DNA of 53,896 bases, taken from positions 31,930 through 85,825 of the forward strand of contig NZ_QVFV01000008.1 of assembly GCF_004212215.1 (NCBI RefSeq), written 5' to 3'. The DNA comes from Leptolyngbya iicbica LK (GTDB taxonomy: Bacteria > Cyanobacteriota > Cyanobacteriia > Phormidesmidales > Phormidesmidaceae). The translations under genes were made by a program, and so were the position numbers. Positions 1 through 9,561 of this stretch are shown piece by piece. Position 1 is the stretch's first letter. Each line of letters opens with the position of its first letter. The notes beneath the pieces were generated by a model, which made no database searches, had not been told where the DNA came from, and saw nothing but the letters and a program-made list of their open reading frames with translations.

Positions 1-333
1 TTCCAGGTTCACAGAGTTTTGCCATCGCGGCATCGCCTCTTCGTTAGAAATTCCGCTCCATATCCTTACCCGTTAGGGACAACCCATAGCTGGTGGGTAT
101 AGAACAACGCGATCCATGAATTCCCAGTAGTTTTGCACATCCGTAAATTCCCGATAAAGATTGGTGATTTACATCACTTCTTTTTTGTCGTCTGGAGTAT
201 TGTCGTACAAGCACGTACAAGAAAACTTGGAAAATGCACTGCCATGACCTCTCTGAACTCAGTGATTTTACTGGGTCGTGGTCATCGTTGCGGGCCGCGT
301 TTGGAAAAGTCGCTTAGCAATCCTCGTTCCATC
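1..333. other. Left-edge region without a confident gene
   Basis: No convincing gene is seen before the ATG at 334. On the minus strand a frame is open from about 75 through the left edge and contains an ATG at 33, so the 5' end of a gene running out of the window is possible but unsupported. On the plus strand the frame of the next gene is open back to 133, but that upstream part looks non-coding and lies before the signal peptide. Confidence 0.4.
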
Positions 334-1062
334 ATGTCTTTCAACTGGCAGCAAATTTTGACAACGAAAGTACCCGTACTATCCCTGGCGCTGGCCCTTG
401 CTGGTGTTGGTTGGGGCGCAGCGTTCGCTCCTCCTGCCAGCGCCGCTTCGTTCTCATTTTCCGTGAATGAATTTACGGGAGACGACACCAAAGTTGATTT
501 CTTGGTCGAGGATATTGCTGGCGGTGTCCGCATTTCAGCCTCGATCAACACTTCGGGAACCAATGTTGCTGGAGACATCAGTGGTATTTGGTTGAATCTT
601 GTGAACGATGCGATCGCCGGTAGTTTGGTCATCACTGGTGCAGACATCACTAAAGCGGTGCAACAGGCCAATGCTGTCGATGACTTAGGCGGCGGCGTCA
701 ACTTCAATGGTGGCGGCAATACCAATACTTTGTTCGACCTGGGCCTGAAAATTGGCCGCAACGGTAATGACGATATCGAACAAACCAGCTTTGAAATTTT
801 TGGTCAAGATCTCAGCATTGTTGACTTTTCTGAGCAGATGTTTGCCGTCAGGATTAAATCTAGCGACGGCAATGAAGGGAGCAGTAAGCTGATTAGTACT
901 GGCGGGCCTGCGAATCAAAGCCGGGGTTGGCAAGAATGTGGCCAAGGGGACAATCCGATTCCCTGTGTGACAGAGCCCAGCGAAGAACCTGAACTTGAGT
1001 TCACACAGCCGACTCAACTGCCTCCGGGACAGCAGAAAAGAAATCCACCCAAGCGTCGATAA
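334..1062 (+). CDS. Secreted PEP-CTERM-family-like protein lacking the C-terminal sorting tail
   Basis: A 242-residue exported protein of unknown function. The ATG at 334 is chosen because it directly precedes a signal peptide: a polar start, a hydrophobic core (VPVLSLALALAGVGWGAAFA) and an Ala-Ser-Ala cleavage region near residue 38. The mature part is a beta-rich, Gly/Asn/Asp-rich domain whose VDFLVED and GDISGIWLNL segments resemble the N-terminal domain of cyanobacterial PEP-CTERM proteins (family recollection, not searched). Those proteins end in Pro-Glu-Pro, a hydrophobic helix and a basic cluster. This one ends in an acidic/proline stretch and a basic tail (KRNPPKRR) with no membrane helix, so it should be released rather than sorted. 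A cyanoexosortase lies about 40 kb downstream. The stop at 1062 is clear. I see no lost CTERM helix in other frames before pepA. Confidence 0.7.
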   Translation: MSFNWQQILTTKVPVLSLALALAGVGWGAAFAPPASAASFSFSVNEFTGDDTKVDFLVEDIAGGVRISASINTSGTNVAGDISGIWLNLVNDAIAGSLVITGADITKAVQQANAVDDLGGGVNFNGGGNTNTLFDLGLKIGRNGNDDIEQTSFEIFGQDLSIVDFSEQMFAVRIKSSDGNEGSSKLISTGGPANQSRGWQECGQGDNPIPCVTEPSEEPELEFTQPTQLPPGQQKRNPPKRR

Positions 1063-1094
1063 CGATCGAGCCGTATCTGCGCTAGATCGTCTGC

Positions 1095-1138
1095 CGATAC
1101 TTGTAAAGCCAGACTTGGCAGACACTTTACAAGTATTG
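1095..1138. terminator. Inverted repeat between convergent genes, possible bidirectional terminator
   Basis: ATACTTGTAAAG at 1097-1108 is perfectly mirrored by CTTTACAAGTAT at 1125-1136. Two more pairs outside give a stem of about 14 bp with a 16-nt loop. It lies between the stop of the plus-strand secreted protein (1062) and the stop of minus-strand pepA (1171). No clean T-run follows, so it may be a transcript-end stabiliser rather than a classic intrinsic terminator. Confidence 0.5.
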
Positions 1139-1170
1139 CTAGAGCAGGTCTTGAGTGGACTGGACGAGAC

Positions 1171-2646
1171 TTACGACAAGACCCAGTTCACCAGAGTGCG
1201 CACGCCGTAGCCTGTCGCTCCCGGACTGTTGTAGGCGTTTTCGCGCTCGTTCCACACGGGACCAGCAATGTCGAGGTGTGCCCAGGCCGTCTCTTTCACA
1301 AACTGTTTGAGGAACAGCGCTGCGGTAATCGAGCCGCCAAAGCGAGGTCCGGTGTTTTTCATGTCGGCGGCTAGCGACTTCATCCCTTCAAAGTATTTTT
1401 CTTCTAACGGCATCCGCCACAGCTTTTCGCCAGCGGTGACGGATGCCGCCTCAATTTCGCCTGCCAAAGTATCATCGGGACTCCACAAACCCGCGATGGA
1501 ATCGCCCAGCGCCACGATACAGGCTCCGGTCAGGGTCGCCAGGTCGATCATGGCGTCAAGACCCAGTTTTTCCGCAAAGACGAGGGCATCTGCAAGGGTC
1601 AGGCGGCCTTCGGCATCGGTGTTGTTGACTTCGATGGTTTTGCCGTTAGAGGCAGTGATGATGTCGCCGGGATGCAGCGCATTGCCGCTGATCATGTTTT
1701 CCGCAGCGGCGCTGATGAAGTGGACTTCGACATCGGGCTTAATTTGCGCGATCGCTTTCGCGGCTCCCAAGGTGGCGGCGGCACCGCCCATGTCAAACTT
1801 CATCATCTCGATCATGCTGCCAGCCCCAGCCTTGATATTGAGGCCACCGGAGTCAAAGGTCAGGCCCTTGCCAATGATGGCGAGCTTGCGGCGCGGAGTG
1901 CCGGTCGGTTTATAAGTCAGGTGAATGAATTTGGGCGGCAGATCAGAGGCTTGCGCTACCCCGAGGAAGGCCCCCATGCCGAGTGCTTCGCAGGCTTCCT
2001 TTTCCAAAATCTCGACTTCAATGCCGTGATCCCGAGCGATCGCTTCAGCCGTCTCGGCCAGCATGGCGGGGGTTGCGACATTGGGCGGGGCGGCAACCAG
2101 TTCTCGCGCCAAAATCACGCCGTCGGCGACCTGCTGGGCGCGAGCGATCGCGGGCGCTTCGTTCGGGTAGCCAATTAGCTCAATGCGCTCGATGGCAAAA
2201 CTTTTGTCATCACTCTCTGACTTGAAACGGTTATCTTCATGCAGGGCCAGCAGTGCCCCTTCACAAATGCCCTGGGCCGAAAGCGAGGTGTCTGCGTTCC
2301 AGGTCGGCAGGCTCATGCCCACTACTTTGCACTTTTCTTTTTTAGCTAGTCGCGCGGCGATCGCCCCCGCCCGGCGCAGGGTTTCGAGCGTCATGGCCTC
2401 CGGTTTGCCCAGGCCAATGAGGGCCAACTTTCGCACCGGGCCGCTAGAGCCGACACGAATCACTGCACTGCTATCAGCCGCAGCCTTAAACTCAGATTCG
2501 TCAATCAACTCTTGCACCACACCCGAGAGCTTGCTGTCCAAATCTGCCAACCCTCCAGACAGGGGCAAATCTGCCTCAGTGACGCCAATTGCCAGGCAGT
2601 CGCCAGTCCAGTCAAGTACGGGCTGAGTTGATAAATGGAGATCCAT
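1171..2646 (-). CDS. pepA: Leucyl aminopeptidase (M17 cytosol aminopeptidase)
   Basis: A 491-residue cytosolic two-metal exopeptidase that removes N-terminal residues, especially Leu, and normally forms hexamers. The M17 signature NTDAEGRL (about residues 341-348) supplies metal and catalytic ligands. [10 protein letters not shown] and the [10 protein letters not shown] segment, which carry further active-site residues, are also present, as is the usual family C-terminus. Length is normal. The N-terminal domain (residues 1-170) is more variable, as usual for the family. The gene is divergent from the lytic transglycosylase across about 280 bp and convergent with the secreted protein at the left. 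Confidence is high from the signature motif and full-length match. Confidence 0.97.
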   Translation of the reverse strand: MDLHLSTQPVLDWTGDCLAIGVTEADLPLSGGLADLDSKLSGVVQELIDESEFKAAADSSAVIRVGSSGPVRKLALIGLGKPEAMTLETLRRAGAIAARLAKKEKCKVVGMSLPTWNADTSLSAQGICEGALLALHEDNRFKSESDDKSFAIERIELIGYPNEAPAIARAQQVADGVILARELVAAPPNVATPAMLAETAEAIARDHGIEVEILEKEACEALGMGAFLGVAQASDLPPKFIHLTYKPTGTPRRKLAIIGKGLTFDSGGLNIKAGAGSMIEMMKFDMGGAAATLGAAKAIAQIKPDVEVHFISAAAENMISGNALHPGDIITASNGKTIEVNNTDAEGRLTLADALVFAEKLGLDAMIDLATLTGACIVALGDSIAGLWSPDDTLAGEIEAASVTAGEKLWRMPLEEKYFEGMKSLAADMKNTGPRFGGSITAALFLKQFVKETAWAHLDIAGPVWNERENAYNSPGATGYGVRTLVNWVLS

Positions 2647-2925
2647 AGGGAGGCCGATCGCTGTTGTGAAGAAAATACCTTTTACATTTGACTACAGCTT
2701 GGAAGGTTCTGCAATTTTCTGGCGGGTGGGGCAGCTAATTTTCGAGTCAGGTCGGCAAGGCGTCTGGGTTGTCGCCCCCTGCCGTGTTGTCGGTAAACGA
2801 TAGCGAGGGGGTGTTATCCACCCCAAAAGCGCATTAGCAAACAACGCATTTGACGGGGGATTTGTTAGAACTGCTAGAGGCAGCGCACTGGCACTACACG
2901 ATTTTGTAATGAAGGGGAAACAGCA

Positions 2926-5127
2926 ATGCGGCGGCGGTTAGGAAACTGGATGCCCTGGATTGGACTTTCGGGGGCAACGGCCTTGGGGCTCGGCGCAACG
3001 TTGGCGTTGGTGGATGCCGCGGGCTGGTTGCCGAACCCGTCGGGACTCTCCGATCCGGCGGCAGATGTCGAATCGGCTACTGTGATGGGGGCTCCAGCCG
3101 ATTCGCTGGTGTGGTCCTTGGCACTACAATCGCCCGAAACGCGAGCGGAGTCATTGCAGGCGATCGCCGCCCAACCCGTCTCCGAAGAACAGGTGCGCGC
3201 GCGCTATTTGCTAGCCCAAGATCTGATTGACCAAGGCCGGGGCGGTGCGGCGGTGCCCCTGTTGGAAACCCTGCCCGAAGATTTTCCTGAACTTGCCGTC
3301 CACAGTCGCATACAGCTCGGCAAGGCCCAAAAAGCCAGCGGCGACACCGAAACTGCCAACACGACCTGGCAAACCGTCCTTCAGCAGCATGGTGAGCATC
3401 CTGCCTCTGGGGAAGCGTTGTACCAACTCGGCCAGCAAGAACCGCAGCAGTGGGATCAGCTGTTGCAAAAATTTCCCGCCCATCCCCGCAGTGTCGAAGT
3501 CGCCCACAAGCGCTTAGTGGAAACAGCACAACCCCCAGACGAAAAAGGGCTACTGCTGATCATGACGCGCCACGGCATCTATCATCCTGATGTCCTGACG
3601 TTTGTTGATTTGCTGGTGGAAAAGTATGGCGACCAACTGACCCCCGAAGAGTGGCAGGATGTGGGCTTCGCCTATTGGGAGCGGCAAGCTTATAAGTCGG
3701 CGGGCAATGCCTACAGCCAAGCGCCTGCCAGTCCGCAAGTACTGTATCGCGCCGCTCGGGGATCGCAAATTGGCGAGCAACGGGCCGCTGCGATCGCCGG
3801 ATACTACCGGCTAGATGCCGAGTTCCCCGAGGCTTCTGAAACGGCCCTGGGGCTGATTCGACTGTCTTACCTGGTGGATAAAGAAACGGCGCTGCAAATT
3901 CTGGATCAGGTGGTGGAGCGTTTCCCTGAGCGAGCGGCGGAAGCTCTGGCCGAACAGGCGGCGATTATGGCGTCGCTCGACAGTCCCGACACGGCGGCCC
4001 AACTGCGCGAACGCATCCTCGCGGAATACAGCGGTTCCGAAGAAGCGGCCAAGTTGCGATCGCAGTATGCCCATAACGCGGGAGATGCGGGGAATTGGTC
4101 GGCGGCGATCCAGTGGGCCGATCAATTGCTGGCGGAAAACGCCGATGACGAGCTCGCCCCAGAGCTCGGCTTTTGGGCCGCCAAGTGGGCGCTCCAATCG
4201 GGGGATGAGTCAGGCGCGACCCAGCGGTTGGAGCAAGTCATTCGCGACTATCCCGAGTCTTACTTTGCTTGGCGGGCCGCCAGCACCCTGGGCTGGGAAG
4301 TGGGCGATTTTCAAACGGTGCGATCGCTACAGCCCGATATTGCGCTCCCTACTCAGCGGCAACCGTTGCCCGCCGGGTCTGACAAGCTGCAAGAACTATA
4401 TCTGCTGGGCCAGGACAAAGACGCCTGGACCCTCTGGCAAGTTGAGTTTGAAAATGCTCAAGATCCTTCCGTCACCGAACAATTTACCGATGGGGTCTTG
4501 CGGGTGGGCGTGGGCGATAATCTCGACGGCATGTTTATGATTTCCAGCCTGGACTGGCGCGATGCGCCCGACGAGCAAGCCCAACAGGCTGAGGTGCAGC
4601 AGCATCCGGCCTACTGGCAAACGCTGTATCCGTTTCCCTACAGTGGCCTCATCGCGAAGTGGTCAGCCGAACGCCAGCTGAATCCGCTGCTAGTCACGGC
4701 GCTCATGCGGCAAGAATCGCGCTTTGAGCCTCAGATTCGCTCTGTGGTGGGGGCGGCAGGGCTCATGCAGGTCATGCCCGATACCGCCGATTGGATTCGG
4801 TCGAAATCGGATATCACGGCTGCCAACCTGGATGATCCCAACGACAACATCAACTTGGGAACTTGGTATCTCGACTACACCCATGAGGAATACAGCAACC
4901 ATTCCCTCTATGCCGTGGCGAGTTACAACGCTGGCCCGGGCAACGTCGCCGACTGGATTGCTCGGGGCGGCTATGTCGATGACGATGATTTTGCGGACAA
5001 GATCCCGTTCCCTGAAACCAAGAACTACATTCGTGCTGTTTTTGGTGGCTACTGGAACTATTTGCGACTTTACAATCCCGCGATCGCCCGCCAGGTTGAG
5101 CGCTTACAGCAGTCTGACCCAAAATAA
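2926..5127 (+). CDS. slt: Slt70-like lytic murein transglycosylase with TPR-type helical repeats
   Basis: A 733-residue periplasmic enzyme that cleaves the MurNAc-GlcNAc bond of peptidoglycan, forming 1,6-anhydroMurNAc ends. An N-terminal membrane segment (about residues 12-30) is followed by a long alpha-helical superhelix with TPR-like repeats (about 75-520) and a C-terminal lysozyme-like SLT domain (about 570-720). The catalytic Glu lies in MRQESRFEP (about residue 597), followed by GAAGLMQVMPDTA and later ASYNAGPGNV, the classic SLT motifs. The ATG at 2926 has an AAGGGGA ribosome-binding site about 7 nt upstream. The AnmK encoded at 10.3 kb recycles the anhydro-sugar this class of enzyme produces. 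Only the rodZ-like gene follows closely, with a gap of about 90 bp. Confidence 0.93.
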   Translation: MRRRLGNWMPWIGLSGATALGLGATLALVDAAGWLPNPSGLSDPAADVESATVMGAPADSLVWSLALQSPETRAESLQAIAAQPVSEEQVRARYLLAQDLIDQGRGGAAVPLLETLPEDFPELAVHSRIQLGKAQKASGDTETANTTWQTVLQQHGEHPASGEALYQLGQQEPQQWDQLLQKFPAHPRSVEVAHKRLVETAQPPDEKGLLLIMTRHGIYHPDVLTFVDLLVEKYGDQLTPEEWQDVGFAYWERQAYKSAGNAYSQAPASPQVLYRAARGSQIGEQRAAAIAGYYRLDAEFPEASETALGLIRLSYLVDKETALQILDQVVERFPERAAEALAEQAAIMASLDSPDTAAQLRERILAEYSGSEEAAKLRSQYAHNAGDAGNWSAAIQWADQLLAENADDELAPELGFWAAKWALQSGDESGATQRLEQVIRDYPESYFAWRAASTLGWEVGDFQTVRSLQPDIALPTQRQPLPAGSDKLQELYLLGQDKDAWTLWQVEFENAQDPSVTEQFTDGVLRVGVGDNLDGMFMISSLDWRDAPDEQAQQAEVQQHPAYWQTLYPFPYSGLIAKWSAERQLNPLLVTALMRQESRFEPQIRSVVGAAGLMQVMPDTADWIRSKSDITAANLDDPNDNINLGTWYLDYTHEEYSNHSLYAVASYNAGPGNVADWIARGGYVDDDDFADKIPFPETKNYIRAVFGGYWNYLRLYNPAIARQVERLQQSDPK

Positions 5128-5215
5128 CGTAACATTTCCTTTTACAATTAGCTGGTGATGGGTGGCTTGTCAGACGCAATTCATTACCGTTTCCCTGAAA
5201 GAGGCAAGGTGCAAG

Positions 5216-6100
5216 GTGAATCCAGCTCAGCAGGAGCAACTTAGCAACGTGGGTGCTTATCTCCGTGATTTGAGAAAGGAGCAAGGCACAACCATCGATG
5301 AAGTTGCCAACCAAATCTTTATTCGGCCTGCGTTAGTGGCCGCGATCGAGTCCGGTGACTGGGAATCGTTGCCTGAGCCCGTTTTTGTCCAAGGGTTCAT
5401 CCGCCGCTATGCCGATTACCTGGGGCTCGACGGTCGCGAGATTTCGCAGCAGTTTGAGCCCACGCCAGTCGCTGTACTGCCCGATCCTGTCTTAGCCACC
5501 AGCAGCACGGTGGAAGGGGTGGTCAAGCAGCAAGACAAGCACGGCTTAAAAGTATTGTCTAAAGCGGAGCCCGTCCCCAGCAATGGCAGCCTCGCCACAT
5601 CGTCTAGCGGTGGGGCTAGCCGTAACTGGATTTTGGGCATTATCGGCCTCGCCGCCGTGGTCGGGTTAATTACCTGGGCCGTGACGCGCCCAGCTCCTGA
5701 GCCTTCTACCGCGCAATCTGACACGGAGACCCCCGAAACTTCTACCGAAGCGGCAGATGCGATCGCCCCAGATGAGGTAGATCCGGATGAGGCAGATCCG
5801 GATGAGGCAGATGCCCCTACCACCACCCCTAGTGATGGCCTGACCTTTGCGGTCAACCTGGAACAAGACGCCTGGATGCGGGTGACTGTGGATGGCGAGG
5901 TGGCATACGAGGGCATCCTCGCGGCTGGCAGCCAAGAAACCTGGACCGGGGAAAACGAAATCCGCATCACGTCAGGTAACTCCGGGGGCGTTTTATTCTC
6001 CTTTAACGGTAGTGAAGAGCAACCCTTGGGGCAGCCCGGTGCCGTTCGTAACCTGACGCTGACCCCGGATACCGATGCCGAGACGCTCGCCTCCCCATGA
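5216..6100 (+). CDS. RodZ-like HTH/transmembrane protein with DUF4115-type C-terminal domain
   Basis: A bitopic membrane protein of about 294 residues. A Cro/XRE-type helix-turn-helix (about residues 8-75; GAYLRDLRKEQG, DWESLPEPVFVQGFIRRYADYLGLD) is typical of RodZ, which links MreB to the envelope. It is followed by one transmembrane helix (about 145-165; WILGIIGLAAVVGLITWAV), an acidic Thr/Glu/Asp linker containing a short tandem repeat of Asp-Glu-Ala-Asp-Pro encoded near 5770-5815, and a C-terminal beta domain (about 220-290) with the WMRVTVDG...G...ETWTGENEIRITSGN pattern of DUF4115. The GTG at 5216 is preferred because GAGGCAAG lies just upstream and the HTH starts soon after; a GTG at 5162 would add 18 residues. 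It is close behind slt and upstream of tatC. RodZ itself is not proven. Confidence 0.85.
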   Translation: MNPAQQEQLSNVGAYLRDLRKEQGTTIDEVANQIFIRPALVAAIESGDWESLPEPVFVQGFIRRYADYLGLDGREISQQFEPTPVAVLPDPVLATSSTVEGVVKQQDKHGLKVLSKAEPVPSNGSLATSSSGGASRNWILGIIGLAAVVGLITWAVTRPAPEPSTAQSDTETPETSTEAADAIAPDEVDPDEADPDEADAPTTTPSDGLTFAVNLEQDAWMRVTVDGEVAYEGILAAGSQETWTGENEIRITSGNSGGVLFSFNGSEEQPLGQPGAVRNLTLTPDTDAETLASP

Positions 6101-6162
6101 CCAGCGATGACTCTTACAATGAATAAGGGTTTGACCTTACCTGAACCACTCTTACCTTGGCT

Positions 6163-6942
6163 ATGACCACTTCTCCCGAGACCAAAACCCTAGCGCCTCG
6201 CACCGATGAGCTTGACCCAGACGCTTATATGGATGAGGTGCCGGGCGATGTGGAGATGTCGATCTTTGATCACCTCGAAGAACTGCGGATGCGGATTTTT
6301 TATTCGCTCATTGCCGTCATTGTCGGGGTGATCGGCTGTTTTGCCTTTGTGGAAAAAATTGTTCAGCTCTTGGAGGTTCCAGCCAAGGGTGCGAAATTTT
6401 TACAGCTCTCGCCGGGAGAATATTTTTTCGTCTCGTTAAAGGTCGCCGGGTATTCTGGCCTGCTCATCGCCAGCCCCTTTATCCTGTATCAAATCATTAT
6501 GTTTGTGCTGCCGGGCCTGACTCGGCGTGAACGACGGGTAATCGGGCCGATTGTTCTGGGTTCTAGCGTCCTCTTTTTTGTGGGGCTCTTTTTTGCTTAC
6601 ATTGCTCTCATTCCTGCTGCCCTCAACTTCTTCATCAGCTATGGCGAAAACGTGGTGGAGCAGTTGTGGTCGATCGATCGCTACTTCGAGTTCGTATTGT
6701 TGTTGCTGTTCAGTACGGGGTTAGCTTTCCAAGTACCTGTAGTACAGTTCCTGCTTGCCCTCCTGGGCATTGTCAACTCACAATCAATGCTGAAGGGTTG
6801 GCGCTATATTTTGCTCGGGGCGGCGATTTTAGGAGCGGTATTGACCCCCTCGACCGACCCCGTCACCCAAAGTTTGTTGGGCGGCGCAGTGCTCTCTCTC
6901 TATTTCGGCGGCATTGGTTTGGTCAAACTCTCAGGCCGCTAG
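6163..6942 (+). CDS. tatC: Sec-independent protein translocase subunit TatC
   Basis: A 259-residue multi-spanning core of the twin-arginine translocase, which recognises the RR signal peptide of folded cofactor proteins. In cyanobacteria it acts in thylakoid and plasma membranes. The family hallmark [12 protein letters not shown] (about residues 33-45) is present, followed by six hydrophobic segments. The conserved SPFILYQI and [12 protein letters not shown] region and the [12 protein letters not shown] motif near the last helix are also seen. The ATG at 6163 is preferred over a TTG two codons earlier. Length matches cyanobacterial TatC. No tatA is seen in the window. Confidence 0.96.
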   Translation: MTTSPETKTLAPRTDELDPDAYMDEVPGDVEMSIFDHLEELRMRIFYSLIAVIVGVIGCFAFVEKIVQLLEVPAKGAKFLQLSPGEYFFVSLKVAGYSGLLIASPFILYQIIMFVLPGLTRRERRVIGPIVLGSSVLFFVGLFFAYIALIPAALNFFISYGENVVEQLWSIDRYFEFVLLLLFSTGLAFQVPVVQFLLALLGIVNSQSMLKGWRYILLGAAILGAVLTPSTDPVTQSLLGGAVLSLYFGGIGLVKLSGR

Positions 6943-7014
6943 GGATGCGCTTCTCGGCGCTTGACGAGGATCATTCTGATTACCTATCCACTGCCCTCAA
7001 GCAAGTGGCGGTGG

Positions 7015-7551
7015 CTACCAATACTGGGGATCACTTAAGGCGGCGACACAAGTACAGCGACCAGAGTAGGTTGCGATCGCTGCTTCACTCAGCGATTGCC
7101 CTAACCATCCCTCCGGTTGCGACAGCGCGAAGGGGGGAATGATCTGCTCGGGTGAAATCGCTTGAAAACCTACCTTGCTGTAAAACGCTGGATCACCGTA
7201 GGTCAGCACTAAGCTTACTCCCTGATGCTTGAGTTCTGCCAAGCCATAACGGATTAAAGCCTGACCAATGCCCTGGCCTTGGCGATCGCTGCGCACCGCG
7301 ACAGGCGCGAGGATGAAAGCCGCGATCGCCGGGTCAAACGTTAATCGACTAAACGCGATCGCCCCCAAGATTTGCTCCGCTTCGGCGGCTACAAAGCAAG
7401 CCAGGTCAGACTCCTCGGTTTGCGCCAGCAAATTTCGGGCGAGTTGACCAATCAACGCTCCCTCTGCCTCACCTTCCGACCGGGCAAAGACCGAAGTAAA
7501 TAGCGACACAATCGCTGCGGGGTCATTTTGAGTCGCAAATCGGAAATTCAT
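7015..7551 (-). CDS. GNAT-family N-acetyltransferase (YhbS-like)
   Basis: A single-domain acetyltransferase of 178 residues using acetyl-CoA on an unknown substrate. The pyrophosphate-binding signature VRSDRQGQGIGQALIRYGL (about residues 83-101) is complete, preceded by the core strand FILAPVAV. The later segment TYGDPAFYSKVGFQ matches the YhbS-type subgroup (GDP.YY.rFGF). The ATG at 7551 is chosen because the 15 residues upstream look non-coding and the domain starts at once (MNFRFATQND). It is convergent with tatC (gap about 70 bp) and lies downstream of yfr1 on the same strand. Confidence 0.88.
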   Translation of the reverse strand: MNFRFATQNDPAAIVSLFTSVFARSEGEAEGALIGQLARNLLAQTEESDLACFVAAEAEQILGAIAFSRLTFDPAIAAFILAPVAVRSDRQGQGIGQALIRYGLAELKHQGVSLVLTYGDPAFYSKVGFQAISPEQIIPPFALSQPEGWLGQSLSEAAIATYSGRCTCVAALSDPQYW

Positions 7552-7766
7552 GGGGAGTTGGGAGCATTGGGTAATGTGCCCTCTAGGGTAGGGCATGACG
7601 GGAGGGTGCGTGACTGCAGAGTCGCGATCGCCGCCACAGGCTGGCGTTTGTGACCATCATTATCGGCACGCAAGCCCGTTCATATTGCTGTCGGTTAACG
7701 GAAATGTCGTCCTATGAAGAGCGGCAACATTCATGGCTAACCGGAGGTCTTAACCCTTGTGAGTAC

Positions 7767-7841
7767 CTAAAAAAAGGAACCGCCCAGACAAAGTCTGAGC
7801 GGAGTGTGGTGTGAGGAGTGAACGGAAACTTTCGTCTCCGA
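7767..7841 (-). ncRNA. yfr1: Small RNA Yfr1
   Basis: On the minus strand, a 7-bp stem with a GAAA loop (7840 down to 7823) is followed by the unpaired core ACTCCTCACACC (within 7820-7808). Then comes a 10-bp stem (7802 to 7780; one G-U pair, three-base loop) and a T-rich tail from about 7777. This is the exact Yfr1 architecture: the ultraconserved CU-rich core between two hairpins, the second acting as terminator. Yfr1 is an abundant cyanobacterial regulator that pairs through the core with mRNAs, including outer-membrane porin messages. A -10-like TACAAT lies at 7855-7850, about 9 nt before the expected start; I see no good -35 at normal spacing. Its place just downstream of guaB matches the guaB-yfr1 neighbourhood known in marine picocyanobacteria. 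Confidence 0.92.
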
Positions 7842-8067
7842 TACACCTTATTGTAAGTGTGACAGTTACAATTCCGCCACTCCCAACCTTGTCAAAATTA
7901 ATGTTTCTTTGGCTAAAGATAAAAGCAAGTTAAAGCCAACCGCTCAAGGCTATAAGCCGCAAGCGATTGGCGAATAGTTGTGAATTGTTAATGCTCTCTA
8001 CCGTTACCGCTAGCAGCGAAGCGCTGACAGGCCAGAAAATGGCGAGAATCAGGGACCGATGATCGCC

Positions 8068-9255
8068 CTATTTCCCCATGCCTAACTGCTGAGCCTTTTG
8101 ATAAACTTTGCCCTCAGTTAACAAGGACGGAGCCACTACCACTTCTACCTGCTGCATTTCCTTCAAGTTCTTAGCGCCGAGGGTGCCCATGCTGGTTTGC
8201 AGCGCGCCCAATAGATTGTGGGTGCCATCATCTAGCTGAGCCGGGCCTCGGAGAATTTGCTCCAGGGTGCCGGTGCTGCCCACCTTGATGCGAGTGCCCC
8301 GCGGCAACACTGGACTGGGGGTCGCCATGCCCCAGTGATAGCCGCGCCCGGGGGCCTCTTGTGAACGGGCAATGGGTGAGCCAATCATCACCGCATCAGC
8401 ACCGACGGCAATGCACTTACAAATATCGCCGCCCGTCACGATGCCACCATCGGCAATCACTGGAATGTATTGCCCCGTCTCTCGTTGAAAGTCATCGCGG
8501 GCGGCGGCGCAGTCAGAGACGGCCGTGGCTTGAGGTACGCCGACGCCAAGTACACCCCGCGAGGTGCAAGCCGCGCCTGGTCCAATGCCGACGAGAACGC
8601 CTGCGGCTCCGGCTTTCATGAGATTAAGCGCCACATCGTAGGTGACGCAGTTACCTAAAATCACGGGCATTGGCATGGCTTGACAAAATTCCGCCAGATC
8701 CAGCGGTGTGATGGATTCGGGGGACAGGTGAGCAGTGGAAACCACGGTCGCCTGGACGAACATTAAATCAGCGCCCGCTTCGGCGATCGCTGGCCCAAAC
8801 TTGGCGGCTCCTGCTGGGGTCGAACTCACCGCCGCAATGCCCCCTTGGGCTTTGATGGCAGCAATCCGTTGTTGAATGAGTTCGGGGCGAATGGGTTTGG
8901 AATACAGCTGTTGCATCAGCGTGACAAATTCATCCTTGCCCACTGCCGCAATTTGGTCGAGGATGGGTTCGGGATCGTCGTAGCGAGTCTGAATGCCTTC
9001 CAGATTCAACACTCCGAGGGCACCCAACTGTGATAACTTAGCAGCGATGTTGACATCCACTACGCCATCCATCGCGCTTGCAATAATGGGAATCTCACGC
9101 TCAATGCCGCCAATTTCCCAACGGGTGTCGGCTAATTGAGGGTCTAACGTACGGTTACCTGGCACCAGGGCAATTTCATCAAAACCGTACGCCCGACGAA
9201 CAGTTTTTCCTCGACCTAATTGAATCTCCACGGCTCTCTCCATCCCAGAAGTCAT
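8068..9255 (-). CDS. guaB3: GuaB3-family IMP dehydrogenase
   Basis: A 395-residue (beta/alpha)8 enzyme of the IMPDH/GMP reductase family. It would oxidise IMP to XMP with NAD+, the first committed step of GMP synthesis. The N-terminal start ([20 protein letters not shown]) and the lack of a CBS insertion mark the GuaB3 subgroup of cyanobacteria and actinobacteria. The catalytic-loop cysteine is in [21 protein letters not shown], and the phosphate/IMP-binding region is in [31 protein letters not shown] start at the second Met (9243) is equally plausible. Formerly labelled 'IMP dehydrogenase-related', the subgroup has been reported as active IMPDH. Yfr1 lies about 230 bp downstream on the same strand. 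Confidence 0.92.
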   Translation of the reverse strand: MTSGMERAVEIQLGRGKTVRRAYGFDEIALVPGNRTLDPQLADTRWEIGGIEREIPIIASAMDGVVDVNIAAKLSQLGALGVLNLEGIQTRYDDPEPILDQIAAVGKDEFVTLMQQLYSKPIRPELIQQRIAAIKAQGGIAAVSSTPAGAAKFGPAIAEAGADLMFVQATVVSTAHLSPESITPLDLAEFCQAMPMPVILGNCVTYDVALNLMKAGAAGVLVGIGPGAACTSRGVLGVGVPQATAVSDCAAARDDFQRETGQYIPVIADGGIVTGGDICKCIAVGADAVMIGSPIARSQEAPGRGYHWGMATPSPVLPRGTRIKVGSTGTLEQILRGPAQLDDGTHNLLGALQTSMGTLGAKNLKEMQQVEVVVAPSLLTEGKVYQKAQQLGMGK

Positions 9256-9561
9256 TCAGACAGGCTAACATTTTGTCGGGCTACTTAGTCCATCGCCACA
9301 GGCGAGGTTACTGGGAGGGGAAACGAAGTCGTGATGGGCTCTCGTTCATGGCCGACTCTCCGCTGTCTGTCATCTCGCGGCATGATGGTAGCCGTGGGCG
9401 ATCGCCTCTGCCTCGCGAGTGATATTGGCAATGCCTCACAATTAAATTTCGCCAAAGTAACGAGCAGTCACGCAGGTATCGGTAGACTAAATCTGAAGGT
9501 CAAGTGACCGGGGCACGGTTGCGACTGTTCTCTTTTCTCCAGATCCTAAGGAGCGTTTTCC
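9256..9561. other. Divergent promoter region between guaB3 and the TrkA-type gene
   Basis: About 300 bp that must hold two divergent promoters. A clear AAGGAG ribosome-binding site is seen at about 9548-9553 before the GTG at 9562. I recognise no riboswitch, small gene or repeat here. Confidence 0.5.

Noticed and set aside
685-1125. Minus-strand open frame opposite the first secreted protein
   Set aside because: It is fully antisense to a protein with a good signal peptide and has no recognisable domain.
5770-5815. Short tandem DNA repeat (GATGAGGCAGATCCG units) as a mobile or regulatory repeat
   Set aside because: It is coding: it makes an acidic linker in the RodZ-like protein and is common low-complexity sequence.
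7890-7895. TTGACA as the -35 of yfr1
   Set aside because: It is 34 bp from the TACAAT -10, twice the normal spacing, so it is probably not used with that -10.
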